Positions 9,241 to 16,114 of a stretch of 34,633 nucleotides of DNA are shown here, in pieces (within the stretch, counting starts at the first letter, position 1; every line of letters begins with the position of its first letter). Source of the stretch: an uncultured Bacilli bacterium (GTDB lineage Bacteria > Bacillota_I > Bacilli_A > RF39 > UBA660). The translations under genes were made by a program, and so were the position numbers. The stretch is taken from contig CAKOPW010000015.1 in NCBI GenBank assembly GCA_934101115.1, positions 1 to 34,633 on the forward strand. The letters run 5' to 3'. The notes beneath the pieces were generated by a model. The model searched no databases. It worked only from the letters and a program-made list of their open reading frames with translations, and had not been told where the DNA came from.

Positions 9241-9427
9241 AAAAAAGGTGATACCAAAAGGACGAAAATACTTCCGTGGTACCACCTTACTTTAACACTC
9301 ATAAGACTTTAAAGGGTCAAACCTTACACATCCAAAAACAAGTTCATAAATCTCTTATGTTTATTTTCACCAACCATAAACTCTCTATTAATAAGTTAAT
9401 TTATTACTACTTTTTCTTCATCTGCTT
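9241..9427 (-). promoter_or_regulatory. T-box leader, leucine specific
   Basis: The minus-strand RNA has the usual T-box parts: an AGAGAG...GGTTGGTGAAA apical part of stem I, the specifier region TGAACTTGTTTTTGGA with codon CTT (Leu), and the antiterminator box AAGGTGGTACCACGG. A terminator arm GGTATCACC is followed by T8. Control of leuS by uncharged tRNA-Leu follows from known T-box behaviour. Confidence 0.92.
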
Positions 9428-9433
9428 GAATGT

Positions 9434-9462
9434 ATTATACAAAAAAATAGTATAAATGTAAA
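9434..9462 (-). promoter_or_regulatory. Promoter of the leuS T-box operon
   Basis: TTTACA, 17 bases, TATAAT on the minus strand, just upstream of the T-box leader. Confidence 0.8.
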
Positions 9463-9494
9463 TAACAAATTATCTTTGTTACTTTCTTACTAAA

Positions 9495-9572
9495 TTACTT
9501 AACATTATCTATTCCACCTTTAGAGAAAGGATTGCATCTAAGAATTCTCCAAACACTTAACAAGCCTTCCTT
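9495..9572 (-). pseudogene. Displaced 3' fragment of yidD
   Basis: Read on the minus strand this encodes LLSVWRILRCNPFSKGG and then IDNVK and a stop, almost the same as the last 22 or so residues of the intact yidD at 11025-11231. Nucleotide similarity begins two bases after the stop of the surface gene at 9575 (AAGGAAG...) and continues beyond the yidD stop (GTAAGAAAG) with an eight-base indel. It has a one-base insertion near its left edge and no start, so it is a remnant. The pattern suggests that the surface gene and its promoter were inserted at or duplicated into the 3' end of yidD. Confidence 0.85.
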
Positions 9573-9574
9573 GT

Positions 9575-10774
9575 TTATGCAATTCGGAATGCTGGAGAAA
9601 TCCCTTCAGAGGAATCCGCACGATAGGCCTCAAGGACACCATTACCGGCAACATGAAGGAAGCGAATAGCGGCATTAGAAAAAGCCGAGCGAAGCCACCA
9701 AGGATTAATACTTCCATTATATCGTTTTCTTGCTACTGCATAAATATTTGTATCTATTCCTATATTTTTATAATAATCTAATTGTTTTGATGTTCCGTTT
9801 GCTGTATCATATTGGGAATTAGATGAACTTGAAAAATCGCCATATATTTCTTCACTTGATAATAGATATAGTTTATCTTGTGTTTCAAAGTTTGTTTCTC
9901 CTGATGTACTTCCGTGTCCCGATATTACCTTTGTTGTTGATATTACATTTTGTAAGTCACTTGGAAGGGCATTATATATTGTTCCATTTATATATGTACG
10001 TAATTCAGAGTCTCTCCATCCACCTACATTTATATCTACGCTATTGAAATTTTGTTTTGTTAGAATATCGACAAACTCAATTACAAATCCACATGCGGTT
10101 TCACTTGTTTCTCCATTTGTACATTCACTCATATTAGAGATACGCAATATATGTGTTCCTAAATCTCCTAAATCTACTTCTTTTGTATCTCCTACTTTAT
10201 AATTTAAAGTATCTTTGTTTTTCACATTTTTAGCAATGAGATCCCAAGAGTCTTGTGTAAATGAAACCGTTTGTGTTCCTAATATATCTCTTTCAACTGC
10301 ATTGAATTCTAATTTACATGTATATTCTTCACTTATTTCTTCTGTTGATGTTTTATCTAAGCTAACAGTTAATGTTCCGTTTACTGAACTTTTTGCTTTT
10401 ACTACTATTGCATCATTTTCAAGTTTATTTTTGATGCTTGTATATTTTGCTGTTGTTCCGTCCTTTGGTACACATGTTATTGTAACGTTTGCGTCATAGT
10501 TGCTTGAATTATTTGTTACTTCATATGTAAGGACTGATGTTTGATTAAGTGTCTTTAATTCGCTTGTTTCAAATGTAATTATTTTCTTTGTATCATCTAT
10601 TACAGAGTTGTATACATCCTTTCCATCTAAACTTGCAGCTGTAAAGATTACACTGAAATCTTCATTGTTTTCACTTACTTTTGCATTTCCATTTATTACT
10701 AATGTTGTTGAAATTGCTGCAAATCCAATTGACATTAGTAATATTGCTACTATAAGCATACTTTTCTTCTTCAT
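9575..10774 (-). CDS. Variable surface protein 1 (DUF6273-like C-terminal end)
   Basis: A 399-residue exported protein. The N-terminal hydrophobic segment (about residues 4-26) looks like a signal peptide or anchor without a lipobox cysteine. A beta-rich region (about 30-165) is shared with the genes at 15992 and 33248. From about residue 175 follows a domain (VGDTKEVDLGDLGTH, CGFVIEFVDI, KLYLLSSEEIYGDF) ending WWLRS...ISPAFRIA. I link it to DUF6273-type domains of gut Firmicutes, probably with a C-type-lectin-like fold. The last 45 codons are GC-rich and mostly NNY. The promoter contains a G6 tract. It lies between yidD and a yidD 3' fragment. A role in surface display or ligand binding is inferred. 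Confidence 0.85.
   Translation of the reverse strand: MKKKSMLIVAILLMSIGFAAISTTLVINGNAKVSENNEDFSVIFTAASLDGKDVYNSVIDDTKKIITFETSELKTLNQTSVLTYEVTNNSSNYDANVTITCVPKDGTTAKYTSIKNKLENDAIVVKAKSSVNGTLTVSLDKTSTEEISEEYTCKLEFNAVERDILGTQTVSFTQDSWDLIAKNVKNKDTLNYKVGDTKEVDLGDLGTHILRISNMSECTNGETSETACGFVIEFVDILTKQNFNSVDINVGGWRDSELRTYINGTIYNALPSDLQNVISTTKVISGHGSTSGETNFETQDKLYLLSSEEIYGDFSSSSNSQYDTANGTSKQLDYYKNIGIDTNIYAVARKRYNGSINPWWLRSAFSNAAIRFLHVAGNGVLEAYRADSSEGISPAFRIA
9590..9702 (-). other. Putative DGR-type variable region 1
   Basis: After the WWLRS codons, 24 of the next 28 codons end in C or T, and G+C is 32 of 60 in 9601-9660, far above the surrounding gene. Compared with the 33248 gene, about two thirds of the residues differ here, while the flanking WWLRS and ISPAFRIA are the same. 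No template repeat was found in the window. Confidence 0.6.
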
Positions 10775-10800
10775 ATTTTTACCTACCTTTTCTACTATCT

Positions 10801-10827
10801 TATTTTATAATACCCCCCGATTTTCAA
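10801..10827 (-). promoter_or_regulatory. Promoter with G6 tract, surface gene 1
   Basis: TTGAAA (10822-10827) is followed by ATC, six G (10813-10818), then TATTATAAAATAAG. The G tract lies between the -35 box and any possible -10 box, so its length sets the spacer. The ribosome binding site AAAAGGTAGG precedes the ATG. Confidence 0.65.
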
Positions 10828-10936
10828 GTCGTTTTGGAGGGTTTACACAAATTTCTAATTTTTTTACACTTTAAGAATTTTTAACTTACATTTTTTATTT
10901 CCACCTAATTTCACACACCTATCCTATTTTCAATTA

Positions 10937-10962
10937 TACTACATATTTGTTGTACTACATAT
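10937..10962. repeat. Two 10-bp direct repeats TACTACATAT
   Basis: TACTACATAT occurs at 10937-10946 and 10953-10962, 16 bases apart, between yidD and surface gene 1. It could be an operator; nothing further supports this. Confidence 0.35.
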
Positions 10963-10999
10963 GCTTTATTTTTAGTATGTGTAAAGTTTACTTTTTCAT

Positions 11000-11023
11000 A
11001 AAAAAAAGACTTAGTCAGTCTTT
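11000..11023 (-). terminator. Terminator after yidD
   Basis: AAAGACT and AGTCTTT form a hairpin, followed by T7 on the minus strand just past the yidD stop. Confidence 0.75.
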
Positions 11024-11024
11024 C

Positions 11025-11231
11025 TTACTTAACATTATCTATTCCACCCTTAGAAAAAGGATTACATCTAAGAATTCTCCAGATACTTAATAAGCTTCCT
11101 TTAAAAGTCCCATATTTATTTATAGCATCAATTGCATAATTTGAACAACTTGGTATGTATTTACAATTAGAATGAGTACTTAAAGGTGTTGCTTGATACA
11201 TTTTAATTAGTTTTATTAGAATTTTTTTCAT
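11025..11231 (-). CDS. yidD: Membrane protein insertion efficiency factor YidD
   Basis: A 68-residue YidD/DUF37 protein, thought to assist YidC in membrane insertion. The conserved core is visible: YQATPLSTHSNCKYIPSCSNYA, shortened here, with the cysteines and the SxY..A motif, followed by WRILRCNPFSKGGID. The length is normal. The first 29 bases overlap the end of the RDD gene. A diverged copy of its 3' end lies at 9495-9572 beyond surface gene 1. Confidence 0.93.
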   Translation of the reverse strand: MKKILIKLIKMYQATPLSTHSNCKYIPSCSNYAIDAINKYGTFKGSLLSIWRILRCNPFSKGGIDNVK

Positions 11232-12003
11232 CTTGTTCTATTATTTCTTTTCCATTTTTATCAAGCATTATAACTTTGGTATTTAAAAGTAAATCATGAA
11301 CACTTCTATTATCATCTCTAATGATCATAACAACAATAAAACCAATTTCATATATATATTTTGCTTGTAAAATCCAATAATTAGAAGCAATATATAAACT
11401 CTTACTCATAGTTGTTAAGAATATCAAATCTATTGCCGTTATTATAATTTCACAAACCAATATACTTCTTAAAATATAATTTAATAAGGAAACTTTTTCT
11501 TTTTCAATTCCTACAACTTTTAATTTAAATAATTTCTTACCTAAAGTTTGACCTTTTAAAATATATTGTAGTACACCAAAATATAGGATATATAAAATAA
11601 CTCCAATAATGCTTTGAGCAATATTATATTTATTTATTTGATATGCATAATCATTTTTAATGTTTACATAAGTTTCTTTTATATTTTTAGCAATATCACT
11701 TTTTAACTCGTTTGTTACTTCTTCATCTACTTTAACATTTTTAAAACATGAATAAAAATTTGAATAATCAGTTTTAATTTCTTCTAACTCTACTTCACTT
11801 AATTTAGCATCTTCATAATATGTATCTAACTTCTCATTTAAAGCATTATAAGCAAGTTCATTTGTTGAAAGACTTACATATATTGCTCCTACTTTACTAT
11901 TGTTATCTTTAAACATAGGCAAATAAGTAATTCCCATAGTTAACATAGTAACTAAAAATATATCTATTGCATAAGCTAGTATTCTATAAATAATCTTTTT
12001 CAT
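11203..12003 (-). CDS. RDD family membrane protein
   Basis: About 266 residues. It starts KKIIYRILAYAIDIFLV, with the R...A..ID pattern of the first RDD helix. A hydrophilic extracytoplasmic loop of roughly 90 residues follows, and then further helices with GQTLGKKLFKLKVV, a conserved RDD segment, and RSVHDLLLNTKVI. RDD proteins are little understood; some are proposed ion or osmolyte transporters. The start at 12003 (or 12006) is placed after GGACGTGAT. It overlaps yidD by 29 bases. Confidence 0.82.
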   Translation of the reverse strand: MKKIIYRILAYAIDIFLVTMLTMGITYLPMFKDNNSKVGAIYVSLSTNELAYNALNEKLDTYYEDAKLSEVELEEIKTDYSNFYSCFKNVKVDEEVTNELKSDIAKNIKETYVNIKNDYAYQINKYNIAQSIIGVILYILYFGVLQYILKGQTLGKKLFKLKVVGIEKEKVSLLNYILRSILVCEIIITAIDLIFLTTMSKSLYIASNYWILQAKYIYEIGFIVVMIIRDDNRSVHDLLLNTKVIMLDKNGKEIIEQDEKNSNKTN

Positions 12004-12055
12004 CATTATCACGTCCTATATAAATTATATATTTATTTCTATCTTTTTTCAATAA

Positions 12056-12084
12056 TTGCTTTTTTTATTTTTTTATAGTATTAT
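12056..12084 (+). promoter_or_regulatory. Promoter of the EIIB-like gene
   Basis: TTGCTT, 17 bases, TATTAT on the plus strand; GGTGAT precedes the ATG at 12103. Confidence 0.6.
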
Positions 12085-12102
12085 TTATTTGGTGATTAAT
12101 TT

Positions 12103-12429
12103 ATGTTAGATTCTGCACATTTAATACAATATGCAATAATTGCAGTAGTTTTAATAATATTATCTTTAGTTATAGTAAAACTAAACCATAAGAACTTTAA
12201 TTTAGAAATAAATAAATTAGTTCAATATCTTGGTGGAAAAGATAACATACTAGATACTAAAGTTAATATGTCAAGATTTATCGTTACTCTAAAAGATATC
12301 AGCAAAGTTGATAAAGAAAGCATTCAAAAATTGGGAGCTAAAGGTATTGTTGAAATCGATAATCAGTTAAAGATAATATTTGGAAGCGATGCTAGAACAT
12401 TAAAAAAATATATTAATGAATTAAAATAA
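12103..12429 (+). CDS. Membrane-anchored PTS EIIB-like protein lacking the phosphocysteine
   Basis: A 108-residue protein with one N-terminal membrane helix (about residues 8-26) and a domain similar to glucose-type PTS EIIB (NKLVQYLGGKDNI, near 38-49). In active EIIB the phosphorylated cysteine stands in hCxTRLR. Here the matching stretch reads KVNMSRFIV, so the position carries Asn55 and the protein contains no cysteine. It is unlikely to pass phosphate and is more likely a regulatory or structural relative. It is transcribed alone on the plus strand, with GGTGAT as the ribosome site and a strong terminator behind it. Confidence 0.75.
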   Translation: MLDSAHLIQYAIIAVVLIILSLVIVKLNHKNFNLEINKLVQYLGGKDNILDTKVNMSRFIVTLKDISKVDKESIQKLGAKGIVEIDNQLKIIFGSDARTLKKYINELK

Positions 12430-12460
12430 GACCATTTCAAACTAATGGTCTTATTTTTTT
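12425..12460. terminator. Bidirectional terminator between convergent genes
   Basis: AATAAGACCATT and AATGGTCTTATT form a long hairpin with T tracts on both sides, between the EIIB-like gene and the unknown gene at 12459. Confidence 0.9.
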
Positions 12461-12926
12461 AACTTATTTCTTTTAACAATAAATTTTCTAAAGCATCTTC
12501 AGGAATTTTGCTTTCATATTCTGAATAATCATAATATTTGGTATTTATTACTGGACTTATAGCAATATTTGAAAACCAAGAATATAAATCTCTAGTGTAT
12601 TCAATTCTCTCATCAGATAAGTCATTAATTTCTCTAGAATATTCGTATAGTTCTAAAACTAGTTCGCCAGATACGCCAATATATTTTTCAATATAAGATA
12701 TAATATTATCATAAATCAAAAATTCTTTATCTAACTCATCAAACAATGCTTTATATCTATCATCTAAAGTTTTTAAAACATATGGAAGATAAGCGTCATT
12801 CTTTCTTTTTAAAAGAAGTGATCTTAAACAAATATAATCTTTAATATATGCAATTAATTCTTTACGATTATCTTCCAGGAAATAAATAACATTAACAAGT
12901 TCAACTGAATAATCATAATCATCCAT
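12459..12926 (-). CDS. Hypothetical protein downstream of tyrS
   Basis: I do not recognise this 155-residue protein. It is acidic, rich in Tyr, Asp, Glu and Leu, and probably all-helical, without signal peptide or membrane segment. It begins two bases after tyrS and is thus probably the last gene of the Tyr T-box operon. It contains many tyrosines (MDDYDYS at the start, KYYDYSEYES near the end), which may or may not relate to tyrosine-dependent control. Confidence 0.65.
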   Translation of the reverse strand: MDDYDYSVELVNVIYFLEDNRKELIAYIKDYICLRSLLLKRKNDAYLPYVLKTLDDRYKALFDELDKEFLIYDNIISYIEKYIGVSGELVLELYEYSREINDLSDERIEYTRDLYSWFSNIAISPVINTKYYDYSEYESKIPEDALENLLLKEIS

Positions 12927-12928
12927 GA

Positions 12929-14155
12929 TTATCTAAAAATTCCTAAATAATATTTTTTCTTACCTCTTCTTATTACAACAACTTCTCCCCCAATAGCGTA
13001 AGATGAATCAATTACTTTAGTTTCATCAGTTTCCTTTTCTCCGTTAATAGTGATACTACCAGCTGTTATAAATTCTCTAGCTTCTCTTTTACTTGAAGCA
13101 ATATTATTGTTTACAAGTAAATCAATAAGTGTCATATTTTCAGTTATATCAAAACTTGGAACATCTTTAAATCCATCTTTTATTTCATCTAAAGTTAAAT
13201 CTTTAATGTTTCCACTAAATAAATCTTTACTTATTTTTAAAGCTTTATTATATTCTTCTTCTCCATGTAAGAAAGTTATAACTTCACGAGCAAGTGAATA
13301 TTGAGCAATTCTTTCTTCTGGATGTTCTTTTTGTTTTTCTTCAATACTTTCTATTTCTTCTTTACTTAAAAATGTTAATTTCTTCAAGTAATCAATTACA
13401 CAAGCATCATCAGTATTAATTAAATATTGAAATAACTCATATGAAGAAGTTTTATTTTTATCAAGCCATAAAGCATTTCCTTCTGTTTTACCAAATTTAA
13501 CTCCATTAGCATCTAATACAAGAGGCATCGTCATACCATAAAGTTCTGGTCCTTCCATTTTACGAGAAAGTTCAATTCCAGTTGTAATATTTCCCCATTG
13601 ATCAGATCCAGCTACTTGTAAAGTTACTCCGTAGTTTTTATTTAAAGTAACAAAATCTAAGCCTTGTAAAAGTGTATATGCAAATTCACAAAAAGTAATT
13701 CCACTTTCAAGTCTTCTTTTAATAATATCTTTATCTAACATATAGTTAACATTGATATATTTTCCATAATCTCTTAAAAAATCAATTACACTTATATCTT
13801 TTGTCCAATCATAGTTATTTACTACATCAAAACCAAATATATCATGTGCTTGTTTAGTTAAACCAGCTACATTTTTATTAACTTCTTCTCTAGTAATCAT
13901 TTTTCTTTCTTGACTAGGTTTAGGATCACCAATAAGTCCAGTTGCACCACCAACAAGTAAAATTGGTTTATGTCCATATTTAGCTAAACGAGTCGCGATT
14001 AAAAAACTTGAGAAATGTCCAATATGCATTGAATCAGCAGTTGGATCTGTTCCTATATAAAAAGTAAGCTTTTCATTGTTTAGTTTATCTTCAAGCTCTG
14101 GACTTGAAATATCTTTAACTAATCCTCTCCATTTTAAATCTTCAAAACATTTCAT
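12929..14155 (-). CDS. tyrS: Tyrosyl-tRNA synthetase
   Basis: Charges tRNA-Tyr. The class I HIGH motif is MHIGHFSSF and the KMSKS-type motif is KFGKTEGNA. The tyrosine pocket region (YTLLQGLDF, GSDQWGNI) is intact. A C-terminal S4 domain (about residues 340-400, SKREAREFI) completes the 408 residues. TyrRS with KFGKT matches the usual Firmicutes TyrS. It lies third in a unit behind the short Tyr T-box at 14815-14951, after the frameshifted HAD gene. Confidence 0.97.
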   Translation of the reverse strand: MKCFEDLKWRGLVKDISSPELEDKLNNEKLTFYIGTDPTADSMHIGHFSSFLIATRLAKYGHKPILLVGGATGLIGDPKPSQERKMITREEVNKNVAGLTKQAHDIFGFDVVNNYDWTKDISVIDFLRDYGKYINVNYMLDKDIIKRRLESGITFCEFAYTLLQGLDFVTLNKNYGVTLQVAGSDQWGNITTGIELSRKMEGPELYGMTMPLVLDANGVKFGKTEGNALWLDKNKTSSYELFQYLINTDDACVIDYLKKLTFLSKEEIESIEEKQKEHPEERIAQYSLAREVITFLHGEEEYNKALKISKDLFSGNIKDLTLDEIKDGFKDVPSFDITENMTLIDLLVNNNIASSKREAREFITAGSITINGEKETDETKVIDSSYAIGGEVVVIRRGKKKYYLGIFR

Positions 14156-14167
14156 ATTATTTCCTCC

Positions 14168-14798
14168 TTAAAATCTCTTTCTTAATTCATTAAAATTATT
14201 AATTAAATTCTTTGTTTGGTAAGGAGATCTCCTATCAAACATAATAGCTTGCATGCCACAATTTACTGCACCATCATAATCTATGGCTTTAGAATCTCCT
14301 ATCATAATACATTCATCAACACATCTTTCTCCAGCTGCATTTAAAAAAGCATCTTTCATTGGTTTAATAAATGTGTCTCCCCCCAATTATGTCAACAAAC
14401 ATAAAGGGTAAACCAACATTTTCCATCCTAAGCATTTGCACATCTTTAAAAAAATTTGTTAGAACTATCAATTCGTATTTTTCTTTTAAATAATTTAAAG
14501 CAGATACTACATCTTGATGAACAAAGTCAGGAACACATTTAGTTGCAGAAGACAAAAAGCTTTTCATATATTCTGGACTAAAATCAATCATACTTATTTG
14601 ATGAATATATTCAAAGTAATCATCAAAAGTATACTTAGAAAATTCCTTTTCATAGTTTTGCATAGCTTGCATATATAGCCTAAATTGAGTATCGGTATAT
14701 TGATAGTTAAATTCCTTTAATTTTCTCTTTACTAATTCACTAAAATCAACTTTATCGATTAAAGTTCCATCAAGATCAAAAATAAATCTCTTTATCAT
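14168..14798 (-). pseudogene. HAD-superfamily hydrolase interrupted by a frameshift
   Basis: Two overlapping frames together give a normal HAD phosphatase. The first part has FIFDLDGTLID (motif I) and LIVLTNFF (motif II). The second part has IKPMKDAF (motif III lysine) and IMIGDSKAIDYDGAVNCGM (motif IV). The break is at a run of six G on the coding strand (plus-strand C run ending near 14384): DIIGG continues as RHIY-stop in one frame and DTFIKP in the other. Five G would restore one protein of about 210 residues. This may be a sequencing error, a real mutation or a switching tract. The start at 14798 follows AGGTGG; longer readings run into the T-box. Confidence 0.8.
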
Positions 14799-14814
14799 TA
14801 TATCATTCCACCTA

Positions 14815-14951
14815 AAAAAGCAACCATAATTTAAGGACGAAAAAAATTTCCGTGGTACCACCTTAATTTATGATTGCTCATACACTCTATAATTCTTAAC
14901 GCGAATAATACGATTTGACTCCGAAGGCGTAACTCTTCATCTCCATCAATT
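14815..14951 (-). promoter_or_regulatory. Short T-box leader, tyrosine specific
   Basis: The RNA contains the T-box GGTGGTACCACGG, and an 18-base terminator arm (AGCAATCATAAATTAAGG with its partner) followed by T6. A specifier-like stretch GAAGAGTTACGCCTTCGGAG places TAC (Tyr) in a small loop closed by GAAG/CTTC. The distal part of stem I, seen in the Leu leader of this window, is missing. Confidence 0.85.
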
Positions 14952-14957
14952 AAGTCA

Positions 14958-14986
14958 ATTATAAACGATATATTTTGTTAAGTCAA
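14958..14986 (-). promoter_or_regulatory. Promoter of the tyrS operon
   Basis: TTGACT, 17 bases, TATAAT on the minus strand, directly after the stop of the gene at 14993. It fixes the 5' end of the short T-box near 14951. Confidence 0.85.
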
Positions 14987-14992
14987 TCACAA

Positions 14993-15868
14993 TTATTTGT
15001 TTGTTGCTTTTTTATACTCTTCAGCTGCTTTTATTGAAATATCGGCTACATCAACTTTTTTAGTACTTTCTAAAGTATCAACTTTAGAAACATATTCAGC
15101 ATTTCTAATAATATCTTCAGCAGTATTTAATACAGTTTCATCAATATCATTGTTTGACGTTACTATATCAACATACATAATGTAATCATTTAATCCTGTA
15201 AAAGCAACTAAGTGTTTAGTAACATTGTCAGTTAATTCTAAAACAATATAATTATTATTACTTACAACTAACTCTTTTATATCATTAACTATGTAACCTT
15301 GTTCTTTAATGCTTTCTTTAATAGAAACTTTTGATAATGCTAAATCATCATAATTTCCTTTAATGCTTCTTATAGCTATTTTAAACTTATTATCTGCATC
15401 ATAAACAAGAAGATATCCATCACTTTTATCATACACATATGAATTTGGAATTTTATATTTAAAATTATTAACTTCAGTAACATTATTTTTACCATCAGCA
15501 ACCAATTTCTTATTTTCAACAACAGGTTTTGTAGAAACAGCACAATAGTTTTTAGAGAAAAACATTTTACCCAATAATAAACCTAAAACAAAGAATATAA
15601 TAATTCCAATTATATAAACGTTTCTAGGAACACTTTTAACATATTTTAGCCCAAATGTTGGAAGTTTAAAGCCTTTTTTATTAGTCTTTTTTATCTCAAC
15701 TGGTTGTTCCGACGAATCAGTTTTATGCTCTTCACCAGTAATAACATCAACTTCATTAGATGTATTTTCTAAAGAATTATCTTCTACTTTATCATCAACA
15801 ATATCTATAATTTGAGGTTCTTCAACATTATTAGCATTACTTTCAACATCAATACTTTTATCTTCCAT
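14993..15868 (-). CDS. Single-pass membrane protein, function unknown
   Basis: A 291-residue protein. About 75 acidic, low-complexity cytoplasmic residues lead to a membrane helix (IIGIIIFFVLGLLLGKMFF, near 90-108). An extracellular domain of about 180 residues follows, with a segment (FKYKIPNSYVYDKSDGYLLV) resembling the substrate-like folds of PsbP or lipoprotein domains. I do not recognise the family. It stands alone, upstream of the tyrS promoter and downstream of surface gene 2, from which it is separated by a terminator. Confidence 0.65.
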   Translation of the reverse strand: MEDKSIDVESNANNVEEPQIIDIVDDKVEDNSLENTSNEVDVITGEEHKTDSSEQPVEIKKTNKKGFKLPTFGLKYVKSVPRNVYIIGIIIFFVLGLLLGKMFFSKNYCAVSTKPVVENKKLVADGKNNVTEVNNFKYKIPNSYVYDKSDGYLLVYDADNKFKIAIRSIKGNYDDLALSKVSIKESIKEQGYIVNDIKELVVSNNNYIVLELTDNVTKHLVAFTGLNDYIMYVDIVTSNNDIDETVLNTAEDIIRNAEYVSKVDTLESTKKVDVADISIKAAEEYKKATNK

Positions 15869-15924
15869 ATTATCCCTCTATTCTTATGATAATTATACTT
15901 TAATAAGCTAATATTTGCAATCAT

Positions 15925-15955
15925 ATAAAAAGGCATGCAATATAATTTGCATACC
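15925..15955 (-). terminator. Terminator after surface gene 2
   Basis: GGTATGCAA and TTGCATGCC form a hairpin followed by T5 on the minus strand, about 40 bases past the stop codon. Confidence 0.75.
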
Positions 15956-15991
15956 GAATTTAGATTTTTAGATATCTTCAGGGAGACAGGA

Positions 15992-16114
15992 CTAGTTGCA
16001 ATTGACAGAACCAGAAGAGTCCACAGAGCAGTCCTCATCAGGCGAGTAATCCTTGCAATTCACGAGGCCATTCGAAGAAGCACCGCAGAGGAACGCAGCA
16101 GAGGTACAGGCGAA
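15992..16114 (-). other. Putative DGR-type variable region 2
   Basis: 34 of the last 41 codons end in C or T, and G+C is 31 of 60 in 16021-16080, against AT-rich sequence upstream in the same gene. The composition break matches that in copies 1 and 3 although the protein fold differs. Confidence 0.5.

Noticed and set aside
9229..9285. Upstream extension of the small membrane protein into the Leu T-box
   Set aside because: The same false start within the T-box; ATG 9228 with GGAGG just after the terminator fits better.
9601..9720. GC-rich stretch as a sign of recent horizontal transfer
   Set aside because: The change in composition begins inside one gene, is limited to the variable part, keeps the flanking residues and recurs in all three family members, which fits targeted mutagenesis better than transfer.
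14799..14861. Upstream extension of the HAD gene beginning within the T-box
   Set aside because: The in-frame start lies in the antiterminator (GTACCACGG) and the leader RNA there is regulatory; ATG 14798 has AGGTGG upstream.
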